The position numbers and the translations under genes are program-made. A stretch of DNA of 5,184 bases from Brevundimonas sp. GTDB lineage: Bacteria; Pseudomonadota; Alphaproteobacteria; Caulobacterales; Caulobacteraceae. The notes below the pieces were generated by a model that was given only the letters and a program-made list of their open reading frames with translations, was not told the origin of the DNA and did not search any database. The number at the start of each line of letters is the position of its first letter. Within the stretch, counting starts at the first letter, position 1. This document shows positions 1 through 5,184 of this stretch, one piece after another. The stretch lies in NCBI GenBank assembly GCA_020253595.1, contig JADCBH010000350.1, positions 1 through 5,184 on the forward strand. Direction: 5' to 3'.

Positions 1-38
1 AGGGTCTCGGCGAGCTGGCGATAGCGGGGCGCGGCCAT
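1..38 (-). CDS. Partial gene start, probable GntR-family transcriptional regulator (5' end only)
   Basis: Reading leftward from an ATG at 38-36, the window shows the first 12 codons of a gene that runs off the left edge, translating as MAAPRYRQLAET plus a partial codon (CT, so probably Leu). A short N-terminus followed by (L/R)YRQLAE is the typical opening of the winged-helix domain of GntR-family regulators, where it begins helix 1. A good Shine-Dalgarno sequence (AGGGAG, 48-43) overlaps the TAG stop of the upstream CoA-transferase gene, and only 8 bases separate that stop from this ATG. The two genes are therefore probably co-transcribed and translationally coupled. A regulator at the end of one arm of a divergent cluster fits local control of the shared intergenic region. 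The family call rests on a dozen residues and is tentative; the subfamily (HutC, FadR or other) cannot be seen. Confidence 0.55.
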   Translation of the reverse strand, partial: MAAPRYRQLAET

Positions 39-40
39 GG

Positions 41-48
41 CTCTCCCT
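41..48 (-). promoter_or_regulatory. Ribosome binding site of the truncated left-edge gene, overlapping the preceding stop codon
   Basis: On the minus strand the stop TAG (49-47) runs directly into a purine-rich stretch, AGGGAGAG (48-41), followed by CC and then ATG at 38-36. The overlap of stop codon and Shine-Dalgarno sequence is the main reason to accept the short edge ORF as a real gene start, and it suggests coupled translation with the CoA-transferase gene. Confidence 0.6.
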
Positions 49-1297
49 ACATCGCCCGTCGCATGGCGGACCAGTCCTCGGCCAATCGATCGCGGTGCGA
101 AGGCGCTGCGACGTCGATCAGGGCCTCAGCCCGCGCGTCGATCGACAGGCCGCGCAGATCGGCGGTGCCATGCTCCGTCACGATCACGACCGGGTCGCCT
201 CGGCCGACGCTGGGCGGACAGGACAGGCGCGGCACGATCCGGCTGAGCGCATCGCCCTTGGCAGAGGCGGGCAGGGCGATGACCGGCACCCCGCCGTCCG
301 ACGCCCAGGCCCCGCGCAGGAAGTCGATCAGGCCACCGGCCCCCGAGACCTGGCGCCCGTCCATCCACTCGGCATTGACCTGTCCGAACAGATCGACCTC
401 GATGGCCGAGTTTATGGCGAGGAAGCGCGGGATGGCCGCCAGCGTAGAGATGGCGTGGGTCTGTCCGACCGGCTGGAACCGCACGCGAGCATCCTCGGCC
501 ACGCGGGCGTAGAGACCGGACGAGCCGAGCGCCACGCCGGTGGTCACGGCGTTCACCGCGTCCCGATCCAGCAGTTCGATCAGCGGATCGGTGACCATGC
601 CGGAGTGGATCGACAGGCCCCGGCGGTCGGCAAGCGCGGCCAGCGTCGCCACTCCGATCTTGCCGAGGCCGGTTTGCACGGTCGCGTCGTCCGGGACCAA
701 GGCGGCGACCCGCGCGGCGATGGCGGCGCTGACCGGATCGATCAGGCCGGCACCATAGCCGGGCAGGGGCGTCCCGACCTCGACCACAACGTCGAAGGCG
801 TCGAGCGGCGTGGTCGGGCCGTCGCGTACGGCGGGCATGTCCGCGTGGGTCAGGCCGATGCGGAACCGGGTCCGCTCGAACACGGCCGGGCTGAAGTCGG
901 CCGCGACACCGAGACTGCATCGGCCGCCCGGGTCCGGTGGAGCAATGGTGAAAACCCCGACATCGAACGGCCGCTCCGACAGCCGTCGCCAGACCTGGGT
1001 GTAGGTCAGAGGCGAGAATGCCAGCTGACCCGCCCTGAAGCTGTCGCGCCATTCTGGCGCGAGGAAGATGGCTTCTGCGCGGGCCTGTGCATGTAGCCCG
1101 GCCCAGTCCGTGCGATTGACCCCGGGAATCCACACGCCTTCGAACGTCAACCCCGTCGCCGCCTCGGGCCGCCGCGCCAACGCCTGCGCCAGCGCCAGCG
1201 GCTCGCCCGCGCAGCCCTGGACGAAGACGCGGCCGCCGTTCGGCACGGCCGACTTGAGGGCGTCGATCGCGGCGTCCATCGTCATCGAGGTCGGCAT
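47..1297 (-). CDS. Acetyl-CoA hydrolase / CoA-transferase family protein (4-hydroxybutyrate CoA-transferase type) with Gly at the usual catalytic Glu position
   Basis: This 416-residue cytosolic protein has the two-domain layout of the acetyl-CoA hydrolase/transferase family (Cat1/Cat2, 4-hydroxybutyrate and itaconate CoA-transferases), at close to the usual length of 420-450. Known members move CoA between acyl-CoA and a free acid through a glutamyl-CoA thioester. Recognisable C-terminal signatures are QTGLGKIG (208-215), INSAIEVDLFGQVNAE (295-310), RQVSGAGGLIDFLRGA (315-330) and VTEHGTADLRG (373-383). The stretch that normally reads H(S/T)E(M/V)-x-(S/T)D, with the catalytic Glu, here reads IHSGMVTD (230-237), so residue 233 is Gly (codon GGC, 601-599). 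The enzyme may be a hydrolase, use another nucleophile, or belong to a divergent subfamily. The first ATG (1297) is chosen; Met5 and Met7 are alternatives. The only possible ribosome site is a GGAG about 14 bases upstream, so initiation may be weak. It is divergent from the MmgE/PrpD operon and followed after 8 bases by the GntR-like gene. The family is sure; the substrate is unknown. Confidence 0.9.
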   Translation of the reverse strand: MPTSMTMDAAIDALKSAVPNGGRVFVQGCAGEPLALAQALARRPEAATGLTFEGVWIPGVNRTDWAGLHAQARAEAIFLAPEWRDSFRAGQLAFSPLTYTQVWRRLSERPFDVGVFTIAPPDPGGRCSLGVAADFSPAVFERTRFRIGLTHADMPAVRDGPTTPLDAFDVVVEVGTPLPGYGAGLIDPVSAAIAARVAALVPDDATVQTGLGKIGVATLAALADRRGLSIHSGMVTDPLIELLDRDAVNAVTTGVALGSSGLYARVAEDARVRFQPVGQTHAISTLAAIPRFLAINSAIEVDLFGQVNAEWMDGRQVSGAGGLIDFLRGAWASDGGVPVIALPASAKGDALSRIVPRLSCPPSVGRGDPVVIVTEHGTADLRGLSIDARAEALIDVAAPSHRDRLAEDWSAMRRAM

Positions 1298-1318
1298 GGG
1301 TTAGGGGCGCGCTCCGGC

Positions 1319-1348
1319 TTGACCGGCGAGGGCCGGGGACGCGATAAC
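1319..1348 (+). promoter_or_regulatory. Candidate sigma-70-type promoter for the MmgE/PrpD-ligase operon
   Basis: TTGACC at 1319-1324 matches the TTGACA -35 consensus in 5 of 6 bases. It is followed after 18 bases by GATAAC at 1343-1348, which matches TATAAT in 4 of 6. Transcription would start around 1355, essentially at the ATG (1354) of the first MmgE/PrpD gene, which implies a leaderless or nearly leaderless mRNA. The call rests on consensus matching only. The spacer also contains a small inverted repeat, CCGGC/GCCGG (1323-1327 and 1332-1336, 4-base loop). Confidence 0.45.
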
Positions 1349-1372
1349 AGCATATGTCCGGACATTTGTCCT
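1344..1372 (-). promoter_or_regulatory. Candidate divergent promoter for the CoA-transferase / GntR-like unit
   Basis: On the minus strand AGGACA (1372-1367; 4 of 6 to TTGACA) and TGTTAT (1349-1344; 4 of 6 to TATAAT) are separated by 17 bases. A transcript would start near 1337 and have a leader of about 40 bases before the ATG at 1297. The -10 element overlaps the -10 element of the plus-strand promoter, so the two polymerases would compete, and the palindrome at 1351-1368 sits in this promoter's spacer. Both hexamers are weak matches, so confidence is low. Confidence 0.3.
1351..1368. promoter_or_regulatory. Palindromic candidate operator at the divergent promoter / start codon
   Basis: Bases 1354-1365 (ATGTCCGGACAT) form a perfect 12-base palindrome. 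It extends to 18 bases (1351-1368) with a single T-T mismatched pair at 1353/1366. The core GTCCGGAC has the GT-N4-AC spacing seen in operators of HutC-type GntR regulators (GTNTANAC), with CG instead of TA at the centre. It lies on the predicted plus-strand transcription start and in the spacer of the predicted minus-strand promoter, a suitable place for a repressor controlling both directions. It also encodes the first four codons of the MmgE/PrpD gene. The GntR-like gene of the same cluster is the natural candidate to bind it, but that is inference. Confidence 0.45.
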
Positions 1373-2703
1373 CCATCACCGAACGACTGGCGGTTCTGCT
1401 GGCGAGGCCGGTCTCGCCGGACGATCGCGCGCGGGCACGGTTGCACCTGCTCGACTGGGTCGGCTGTGCCGTGGCGGGGGCACGGGAGGCCGATGTGGCG
1501 CGCGTCCAGGGGTTGGCTCGGGCAGAGGGGACAGGGGCCTGCAAGATCATCGGCGGCGCTAGCGTCGGGCCCCAGGCGGCGGCGCTCGCCAATGGCCCGG
1601 CCGGAGCGATCCTGGAGATGGACGACGTCGACCGCCGCGCTCTGCTGCACCCCGGCCCCGTTGCGATGCCCGCCGCCCTGGCGCTCGCCGAGCACCTCGG
1701 CGTGACCGACGGCGAGGCCCTGCTGGACGCCATCGTTCGCGGCTATGAGGCCATGATCCGCATCGGGCGAGCGGCAGGGGCCTCGCACTATCGCTTCTTC
1801 CATCCGACCGGCACCGTCGGCGGCTTTGGTGCGGCGGCGGCTGGAGCCAGCCTTATGGGGCTGGATGACGAACGGACCGCCTGGGCGCTCGGGTTGGCCG
1901 GCCAGCAGGGCGCAGGGCTTTGGCGAGCGCGGCATGAGCCGGGATCGGTCAAGGCGCTGCACGACGGTCGGGCGGCGGCGAACGGCGTGGCCTCGGCTCT
2001 GTTGGCGCGCGCCGGCTTCCGAGGGCCGCTCAAGGTACTGGAGGGGGAGCAAGGCTTCTTGCCTGCCATGGCACCAGAGGCCGATCCCGAGGCCGTGCTG
2101 GCCTCCGCCGACGGCTGGTTCATCCACGAGGTCAGCTTCAAGCCCCACGCCGCCTGCCGTCATGCCCATCCCGCCATTGACGCGGCGCTCGCCCTGCGCG
2201 CGCGGATCGACGGCCCGCCGGACACCGTGCGGGTCGAGACTTACCGCGACAGCGTCCTCTTCTGCGACAAGCCCGATCCGACCACCCCAGCCGAGGGCAA
2301 GTTCTCGCTGCAACACAGCGTGGCGGTCGCCCTCATCCACGGCGACGCCGGCCTGGCCCGGTTCGAGCCCGCCGCCCTGGTGGACCCCGAGATCGCCGCC
2401 CTGCGTGCCCGTGTCTCGGTCGGCGTCGCCGACGACATCACCGCCGCCTATCCCGCCCGCTTCGGTGCCCGGCTGATGGCTAAGGCGGGTGGCGTCGAAC
2501 ACCGGATCGAAGCGCTCGACGCGCTCGGCGATCCCGAGAACCCCCTGTCGCCCGACGCTGTCCGGGACAAGGCGCGCGCCCTGATGGCCTGGGGCGGTAT
2601 GAGCCCCGAAGCGGCCAAGCGCCTGATCGCCGCCGTCGAGGGGCTGGGTCTCACGACGACGGTCGCCGACCTGTCTGCCGCCCTGCCCGGGAAGGCCGCA
2701 TGA
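1354..2703 (+). CDS. MmgE/PrpD family protein, first copy, with a complete-looking active site
   Basis: This 449-residue protein spans the whole MmgE/PrpD fold (usually about 440-480 residues). Known members include 2-methylcitrate dehydratase and cis-aconitate decarboxylase, cytosolic enzymes acting on tricarboxylic-type acids. Family motifs appear in order: DWVGCAVAG (34-42), ANGPAGAILEMDD (79-91), HPG (99-101), FFHPTGTVGGFGAAAA (148-163), GSVKALHDGRAA (197-208), FKPHAACRHAHPAID (262-276) and EGKFSLQH (314-321). By motif position Asp90/91, His99, His150, Lys200 and His272 match the catalytic set described for cis-aconitate decarboxylase, so it looks catalytically competent. An in-frame TAA at 1345-1347 rules out starts farther upstream; Met89 is too far into the fold. 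No Shine-Dalgarno sequence precedes the ATG, which fits leaderless translation. It overlaps the second MmgE/PrpD gene by 4 bases (ATGA). The exact reaction is unknown; prpD would be an over-call because methylcitrate-pathway genes are not seen here. Confidence 0.93.
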   Translation: MSGHLSSITERLAVLLARPVSPDDRARARLHLLDWVGCAVAGAREADVARVQGLARAEGTGACKIIGGASVGPQAAALANGPAGAILEMDDVDRRALLHPGPVAMPAALALAEHLGVTDGEALLDAIVRGYEAMIRIGRAAGASHYRFFHPTGTVGGFGAAAAGASLMGLDDERTAWALGLAGQQGAGLWRARHEPGSVKALHDGRAAANGVASALLARAGFRGPLKVLEGEQGFLPAMAPEADPEAVLASADGWFIHEVSFKPHAACRHAHPAIDAALALRARIDGPPDTVRVETYRDSVLFCDKPDPTTPAEGKFSLQHSVAVALIHGDAGLARFEPAALVDPEIAALRARVSVGVADDITAAYPARFGARLMAKAGGVEHRIEALDALGDPENPLSPDAVRDKARALMAWGGMSPEAAKRLIAAVEGLGLTTTVADLSAALPGKAA

Positions 2704-4067
2704 CCCTGTCCCGCACCCTCGCTGAACGCGCCCTGGCCCTGACCTGGGCCGACATCGACGGCCCAGCGCGGGCTGCCGCCAAAACCTTCCTGCACGACAC
2801 CCTATGCGTCGGCGCGGCCGGAGCCCGTGCGCCGCTCGCCGTCAATGTCCTGACCGCAGCCCGGCGCTGGGGCGAGGGCTCGACCTGCGGCGTGCTCGGC
2901 CGGCCGGGCGTGCGTCTGCCCCAGCCCTCGGCCGCCTTCGTCAACGCCTTCCAGATCCACGCTCAGGAGTTCGACTGCGTCCACGAACCCGCCGTGGTCC
3001 ACCCGATGGCCACGGTCGGTGCCGTGATCCTGTCCGAGGCCGACCGCGCCACCTCCGAGGGCGAACCCATCACCGGCGAAACCCTGTTGACCGCCCTCGT
3101 CGCCGGGGTCGAGGTCGCCGCCTCTCTCGGCCTTTCCGCCACCACGCCGCTCAAGTTCTTCCGCCCTGCGACGGCAGGCATCTTCGGCTGCGTCGCCGCC
3201 CTGATCTCGCTGCGTCGCCTTCCGGTGGATCAGGGCGTCTCCGCCTTCGGCTACGCCCTTGCCTTCGCCTCCGGCACCATGCAGGCGCACGCCGAGGGCA
3301 AGCCAGCGCTTCCTGTCCAGATCGCCAACGCGGCCCGCGCCGCCGTCATGGCCGTCGACCTCGCCGAGGCTGGCCTCCCCGGACCCGAGGCTTCGCTGGA
3401 GGGGCCCTTCGGCTACCTCACCTTGTTCGAGACAGCGCACAACGCCGCGCCCCTCACCGACCCCGCGCCCGGCTTCCGCATCGCCGAGGTCAGCTGGAAA
3501 CCCTTCCCGACTGGGCGCGCGGCCCATGGCGGCATTGTCGCCCTCCAGACCCTGATGGCGGATCACGGACTGACTTCCGGGGACATTGCGCAGATCGTCT
3601 ATCGCGCGCCGCCTCTCATCCACCGCCTCGTCGGGCGTCGTCCCAGCGCCGACATGGCCCCAGCCTGGGCGCGGCTTTGCCTGCCGTGGCTGGGGGCTGT
3701 GGTCCTCACGCGCGGTACTGTGGGTCTCGCTGACTTCACGCCGGAGCGGCTGTCTGATCTGGCACTCCTCCAGCTTGCGGACCGCGTCCTCGTCGAGGCC
3801 GACGATAACCCGGACCCTGCCGCCTTCACTCCGGCGACCCTCACCGTCAGCACCAACGATGGCCGCTCGTTCCGACATTCGGTCACCGCCCAGCTTGGCT
3901 CGCCCGCACAACCCCTGACCCATGAACAGCACCTGGCCAAACAGGCCGCCTGCCTCGACTTCGGGGGCCTCGGTGCCAATGCGACTGCCGTTGCTGACAT
4001 GATCGACCGGTTCGAGACCTTGCCCGACGCCGCTGCGATCCTCTCCCTCCTCGGAGCCCACCGATGA
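2700..4067 (+). CDS. MmgE/PrpD family protein, second divergent copy with altered active-site motifs
   Basis: This 455-residue protein is a second full-length MmgE/PrpD member, clearly not a recent duplicate: apart from family motifs it shares little with the preceding gene product. Visible motifs are VNAFQIHAQEFD (81-92), HP (101-102), FFRPATAGIFG (153-163), GTMQAHAEGKPALPVQIA (192-209), SWKPFPTGRAAHGGI (265-279), and a stretch around 316-346 with an AR-x-C and a DF motif (MAPAWARLCLPW, LADF). Compared with the first copy, the FHPTGT motif has become FRPATA (His to Arg at 155), and the GSVK motif with its conserved Lys is replaced by a QAHAEG...LPVQ segment. Asp92, His101 and His276 keep the expected positions. 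It probably belongs to a different MmgE/PrpD subfamily, with changed chemistry or acting as a partner subunit. Its ATG overlaps the upstream stop (ATGA, 2700-2703), with GGGAAGG four bases upstream as ribosome site. Family membership is sure; function is not known. Confidence 0.91.
   Translation: MTLSRTLAERALALTWADIDGPARAAAKTFLHDTLCVGAAGARAPLAVNVLTAARRWGEGSTCGVLGRPGVRLPQPSAAFVNAFQIHAQEFDCVHEPAVVHPMATVGAVILSEADRATSEGEPITGETLLTALVAGVEVAASLGLSATTPLKFFRPATAGIFGCVAALISLRRLPVDQGVSAFGYALAFASGTMQAHAEGKPALPVQIANAARAAVMAVDLAEAGLPGPEASLEGPFGYLTLFETAHNAAPLTDPAPGFRIAEVSWKPFPTGRAAHGGIVALQTLMADHGLTSGDIAQIVYRAPPLIHRLVGRRPSADMAPAWARLCLPWLGAVVLTRGTVGLADFTPERLSDLALLQLADRVLVEADDNPDPAAFTPATLTVSTNDGRSFRHSVTAQLGSPAQPLTHEQHLAKQAACLDFGGLGANATAVADMIDRFETLPDAAAILSLLGAHR
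4053..4056 (+). promoter_or_regulatory. Ribosome binding site deciding the start of the CoA-ligase gene
   Basis: GGAG lies 7 bases before the ATG at 4064, inside the end of the second MmgE/PrpD gene. Together with the ATGA stop/start overlap (4064-4067) it fixes the ligase start and indicates translational coupling. Confidence 0.65.
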
Positions 4068-5184
4068 CCGACACCCACCGCACCTACTGGGACGAGATCG
4101 ATTTCGCCGCCATCGCCCGTGACCACCCCATCGGGGATGCCTTCACCCGGCTGGTGACCTCCATCAGCCGCGACGAGCTCCGCGCCCGGCAAGAGACGCT
4201 GTTCGCCCGCTGCGTCGCCCGCGCCTGGAAGACCGCCTTCTATCGTCGTCTGTGGGGTGCCGCCGGCATCGCCGAGGGGGACATCAAGGGCCTCGACGAC
4301 CTGCCCAACCTGCCCAGCTTCGACAAGTCCGACATCATGAAGTCGCTGGAGATCGCGCCGCCGTTCGGCGACTTCGCCGGCTTCGATAGCTACCCTGCAG
4401 ACAAGCGCCCGCCCGTCATCTTCCACACCACCTCGGGCACCACCGGAAAGCCCCAGGTCCTGCTGTTCGGGCCAAAGAGCCGTGAGGTTCAGAACCTGCT
4501 TCTGGCCCGCCTCTATCGCTGGCAGGGGCTTCGCTCGGGCGACGTCGTCCACTCGGTCTATGGCCACGGCATGATCAACGGCGGCCATTATGTGCGCGAG
4601 GCCGTGACCCACTGGACCAGCGCGGTCTTCATGTCGGCGGGCACCGGCGTCGAGACCCGCTCGGCCCAGCAGGTCGAGCTGATGAAGACCTTTGGTGCAA
4701 CAGCCATCGTCGGCTTCGCCGACTACATCAAGCGGCTGGCCGAGGTGGCGCGCGAGGCCGGACTGGTCCCCGGCGTCGACATCCCCGTGCGGATGATCTC
4801 GGGCCACATGGGCCGCGAGGACAAGCAGGCCCTGTCTGACGCCTGGGGCGGGGCGGAATGCTTCGACTGGTACGGCGTCGGCGACACCGGCTGCATCGCG
4901 GGCGAGGGCCCCGACCGCGACGGCCTCTACGTCATGGAGGACGCCCAGTATCTGGAGGTCTGCGACATCGACACGGGCAAGCCCGTGGCCGACGGCTCGC
5001 CCGGCGATATGGTCGTGACCTGCCTCTACAAGGACGACCTGTATCCAATCATCCGGTTCAACACCCACGATGTGACCGAGGTCATTACCCGGCCGTCGTC
5101 GATCGGCGCGAACTTCCAACGGATCGAGGGCTTCCTCGGACGGTCCGACAACATGGTGAAGGTGCGCGGCATCAACATCTTCCC
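4064..5184 (+). CDS. Phenylacetate-CoA-ligase-like (PaaK family) AMP-forming acyl-CoA synthetase, 3' truncated by the window
   Basis: The frame stays open from the ATG at 4064 to the window end, giving 373 complete residues of a protein that in this family is usually about 430-450 long. The sequence is that of an adenylate-forming ligase of the phenylacetate-CoA ligase family, which converts a carboxylic acid, ATP and CoA to the acyl-CoA via an acyl-adenylate. Visible motifs are the family N-terminus (LFARCVARAWKTAFYRRLW, 46-64), the phosphate-binding loop TTSGTTGKP (122-130), WYGVGDTG (269-276, the A5 motif), the ribose-binding Asp region YPIIRFNTHD (327-336) and the hinge/A8 motif GRSDNMVKVRGINIF (359-373). 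The C-terminal lid with the catalytic Lys lies beyond the window. The A5 motif has Asp where YGxxE with Glu is commonest. The gene is coupled to the upstream MmgE/PrpD gene by a 4-base overlap. It probably makes the CoA ester that enters the pathway. True phenylacetate specificity is not supported, as no paa ring-cleavage genes are seen. Confidence 0.92.
   Translation, partial: MTDTHRTYWDEIDFAAIARDHPIGDAFTRLVTSISRDELRARQETLFARCVARAWKTAFYRRLWGAAGIAEGDIKGLDDLPNLPSFDKSDIMKSLEIAPPFGDFAGFDSYPADKRPPVIFHTTSGTTGKPQVLLFGPKSREVQNLLLARLYRWQGLRSGDVVHSVYGHGMINGGHYVREAVTHWTSAVFMSAGTGVETRSAQQVELMKTFGATAIVGFADYIKRLAEVAREAGLVPGVDIPVRMISGHMGREDKQALSDAWGGAECFDWYGVGDTGCIAGEGPDRDGLYVMEDAQYLEVCDIDTGKPVADGSPGDMVVTCLYKDDLYPIIRFNTHDVTEVITRPSSIGANFQRIEGFLGRSDNMVKVRGINIF

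Noticed and set aside
95..1096. A 333-codon plus-strand open frame inside the CoA-transferase gene
   Set aside because: Composition is skewed to Arg, Gly, Asp and His with no recognisable domain. It is antisense to a gene with clear family motifs throughout.
1323..1336. Small inverted repeat CCGGC-gagg-GCCGG in the intergenic region, considered as a terminator or second operator
   Set aside because: The stem is only 5 bases, there is no T-run on either strand, and CCGG-type repeats arise by chance at this GC content. It is kept only as a note in the promoter entry.
126..1733. A 535-codon minus-strand open frame crossing the CoA-transferase gene, the intergenic region and the first MmgE/PrpD gene
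   Set aside because: It is a shadow frame of high-GC coding DNA: Arg/Pro/Gly-rich low-complexity translation, no family motifs, and it overlaps two well-supported genes and the divergent promoter region.
1282..2502. A 406-codon minus-strand open frame antisense to the first MmgE/PrpD gene
   Set aside because: Antisense shadow created by the strong G/C third-position bias; no motif and no ribosome site that I can see.
2802..4061. A 419-codon minus-strand open frame antisense to the second MmgE/PrpD gene
   Set aside because: Glycine-, arginine- and glutamate-rich repetitive translation typical of GC-biased antisense frames; the sense frame carries the family motifs.
1354..4067. Tandem MmgE/PrpD genes considered as a recent duplication or as the prpD of a methylcitrate operon
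   Set aside because: The two products differ widely outside family motifs, so duplication is ancient at best, and no methylcitrate synthase or lyase gene is visible.
3599..5119. A 506-codon minus-strand open frame antisense to the second MmgE/PrpD gene and the ligase gene
   Set aside because: It spans a real operon junction on the other strand and shows no domain; the sense ligase frame with TTSGTTGKP and GRSD motifs is clearly the true one.
1..5184. Search for CRISPR arrays, tRNA/rRNA genes, insertion sequences, phage or toxin-antitoxin genes
   Set aside because: No regularly spaced repeats, RNA-gene signatures, transposase motifs or terminal inverted repeats were seen by eye; nearly all bases are accounted for by five metabolic or regulatory genes.

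Overview
The window is high-GC, densely coding bacterial DNA. Codons end mostly in G or C (GCC, CTC, GTC, ATC, GAC), and the gene families are typical of aerobic, metabolically versatile Proteobacteria. An alphaproteobacterium of the Caulobacterales or Sphingomonadales type is my best guess. That is an inference from composition and style, because no marker gene is present.

Layout: two transcription units diverge from a 56-base intergenic region (1298-1353). Leftward (minus strand) there is a CoA-transferase / acyl-CoA hydrolase family gene (47-1297). Right behind it is the first codon block of a second gene (38 to 1, continuing off the window), whose N-terminus looks like a GntR-family regulator. 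Rightward (plus strand) there are three tightly coupled genes: a MmgE/PrpD-family protein (1354-2703), a second, distantly related MmgE/PrpD-family protein (2700-4067), and a phenylacetate-CoA-ligase-like adenylate-forming enzyme (4064 to the window end, truncated). Both plus-strand junctions are 4-base ATGA overlaps, so these genes are very probably one operon.

The intergenic region holds plausible sigma-70-like promoters in both directions with overlapping -10 elements. A 12-base perfect palindrome (1354-1365, extendable to 18 bases with one mismatched pair) covers the start codon of the first MmgE/PrpD gene and the predicted plus-strand transcription start. It is a good candidate operator for the GntR-like regulator and could control both directions. 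The first MmgE/PrpD gene has no ribosome binding site and its predicted transcription start falls on its start codon, so it may be translated from a leaderless mRNA.

Taken together, the genes read as a locally regulated catabolic cluster for an organic acid: CoA activation by a ligase, CoA transfer or hydrolysis, and dehydration, isomerisation or decarboxylation by two MmgE/PrpD enzymes. The substrate cannot be read from the sequence. The methylcitrate-cycle partners (prpB, prpC) are not in the window. The CoA-transferase has Gly where its family normally has the catalytic Glu, and the second MmgE/PrpD protein lacks several residues of the usual active site. The chemistry may therefore differ from what automatic annotation would suggest.
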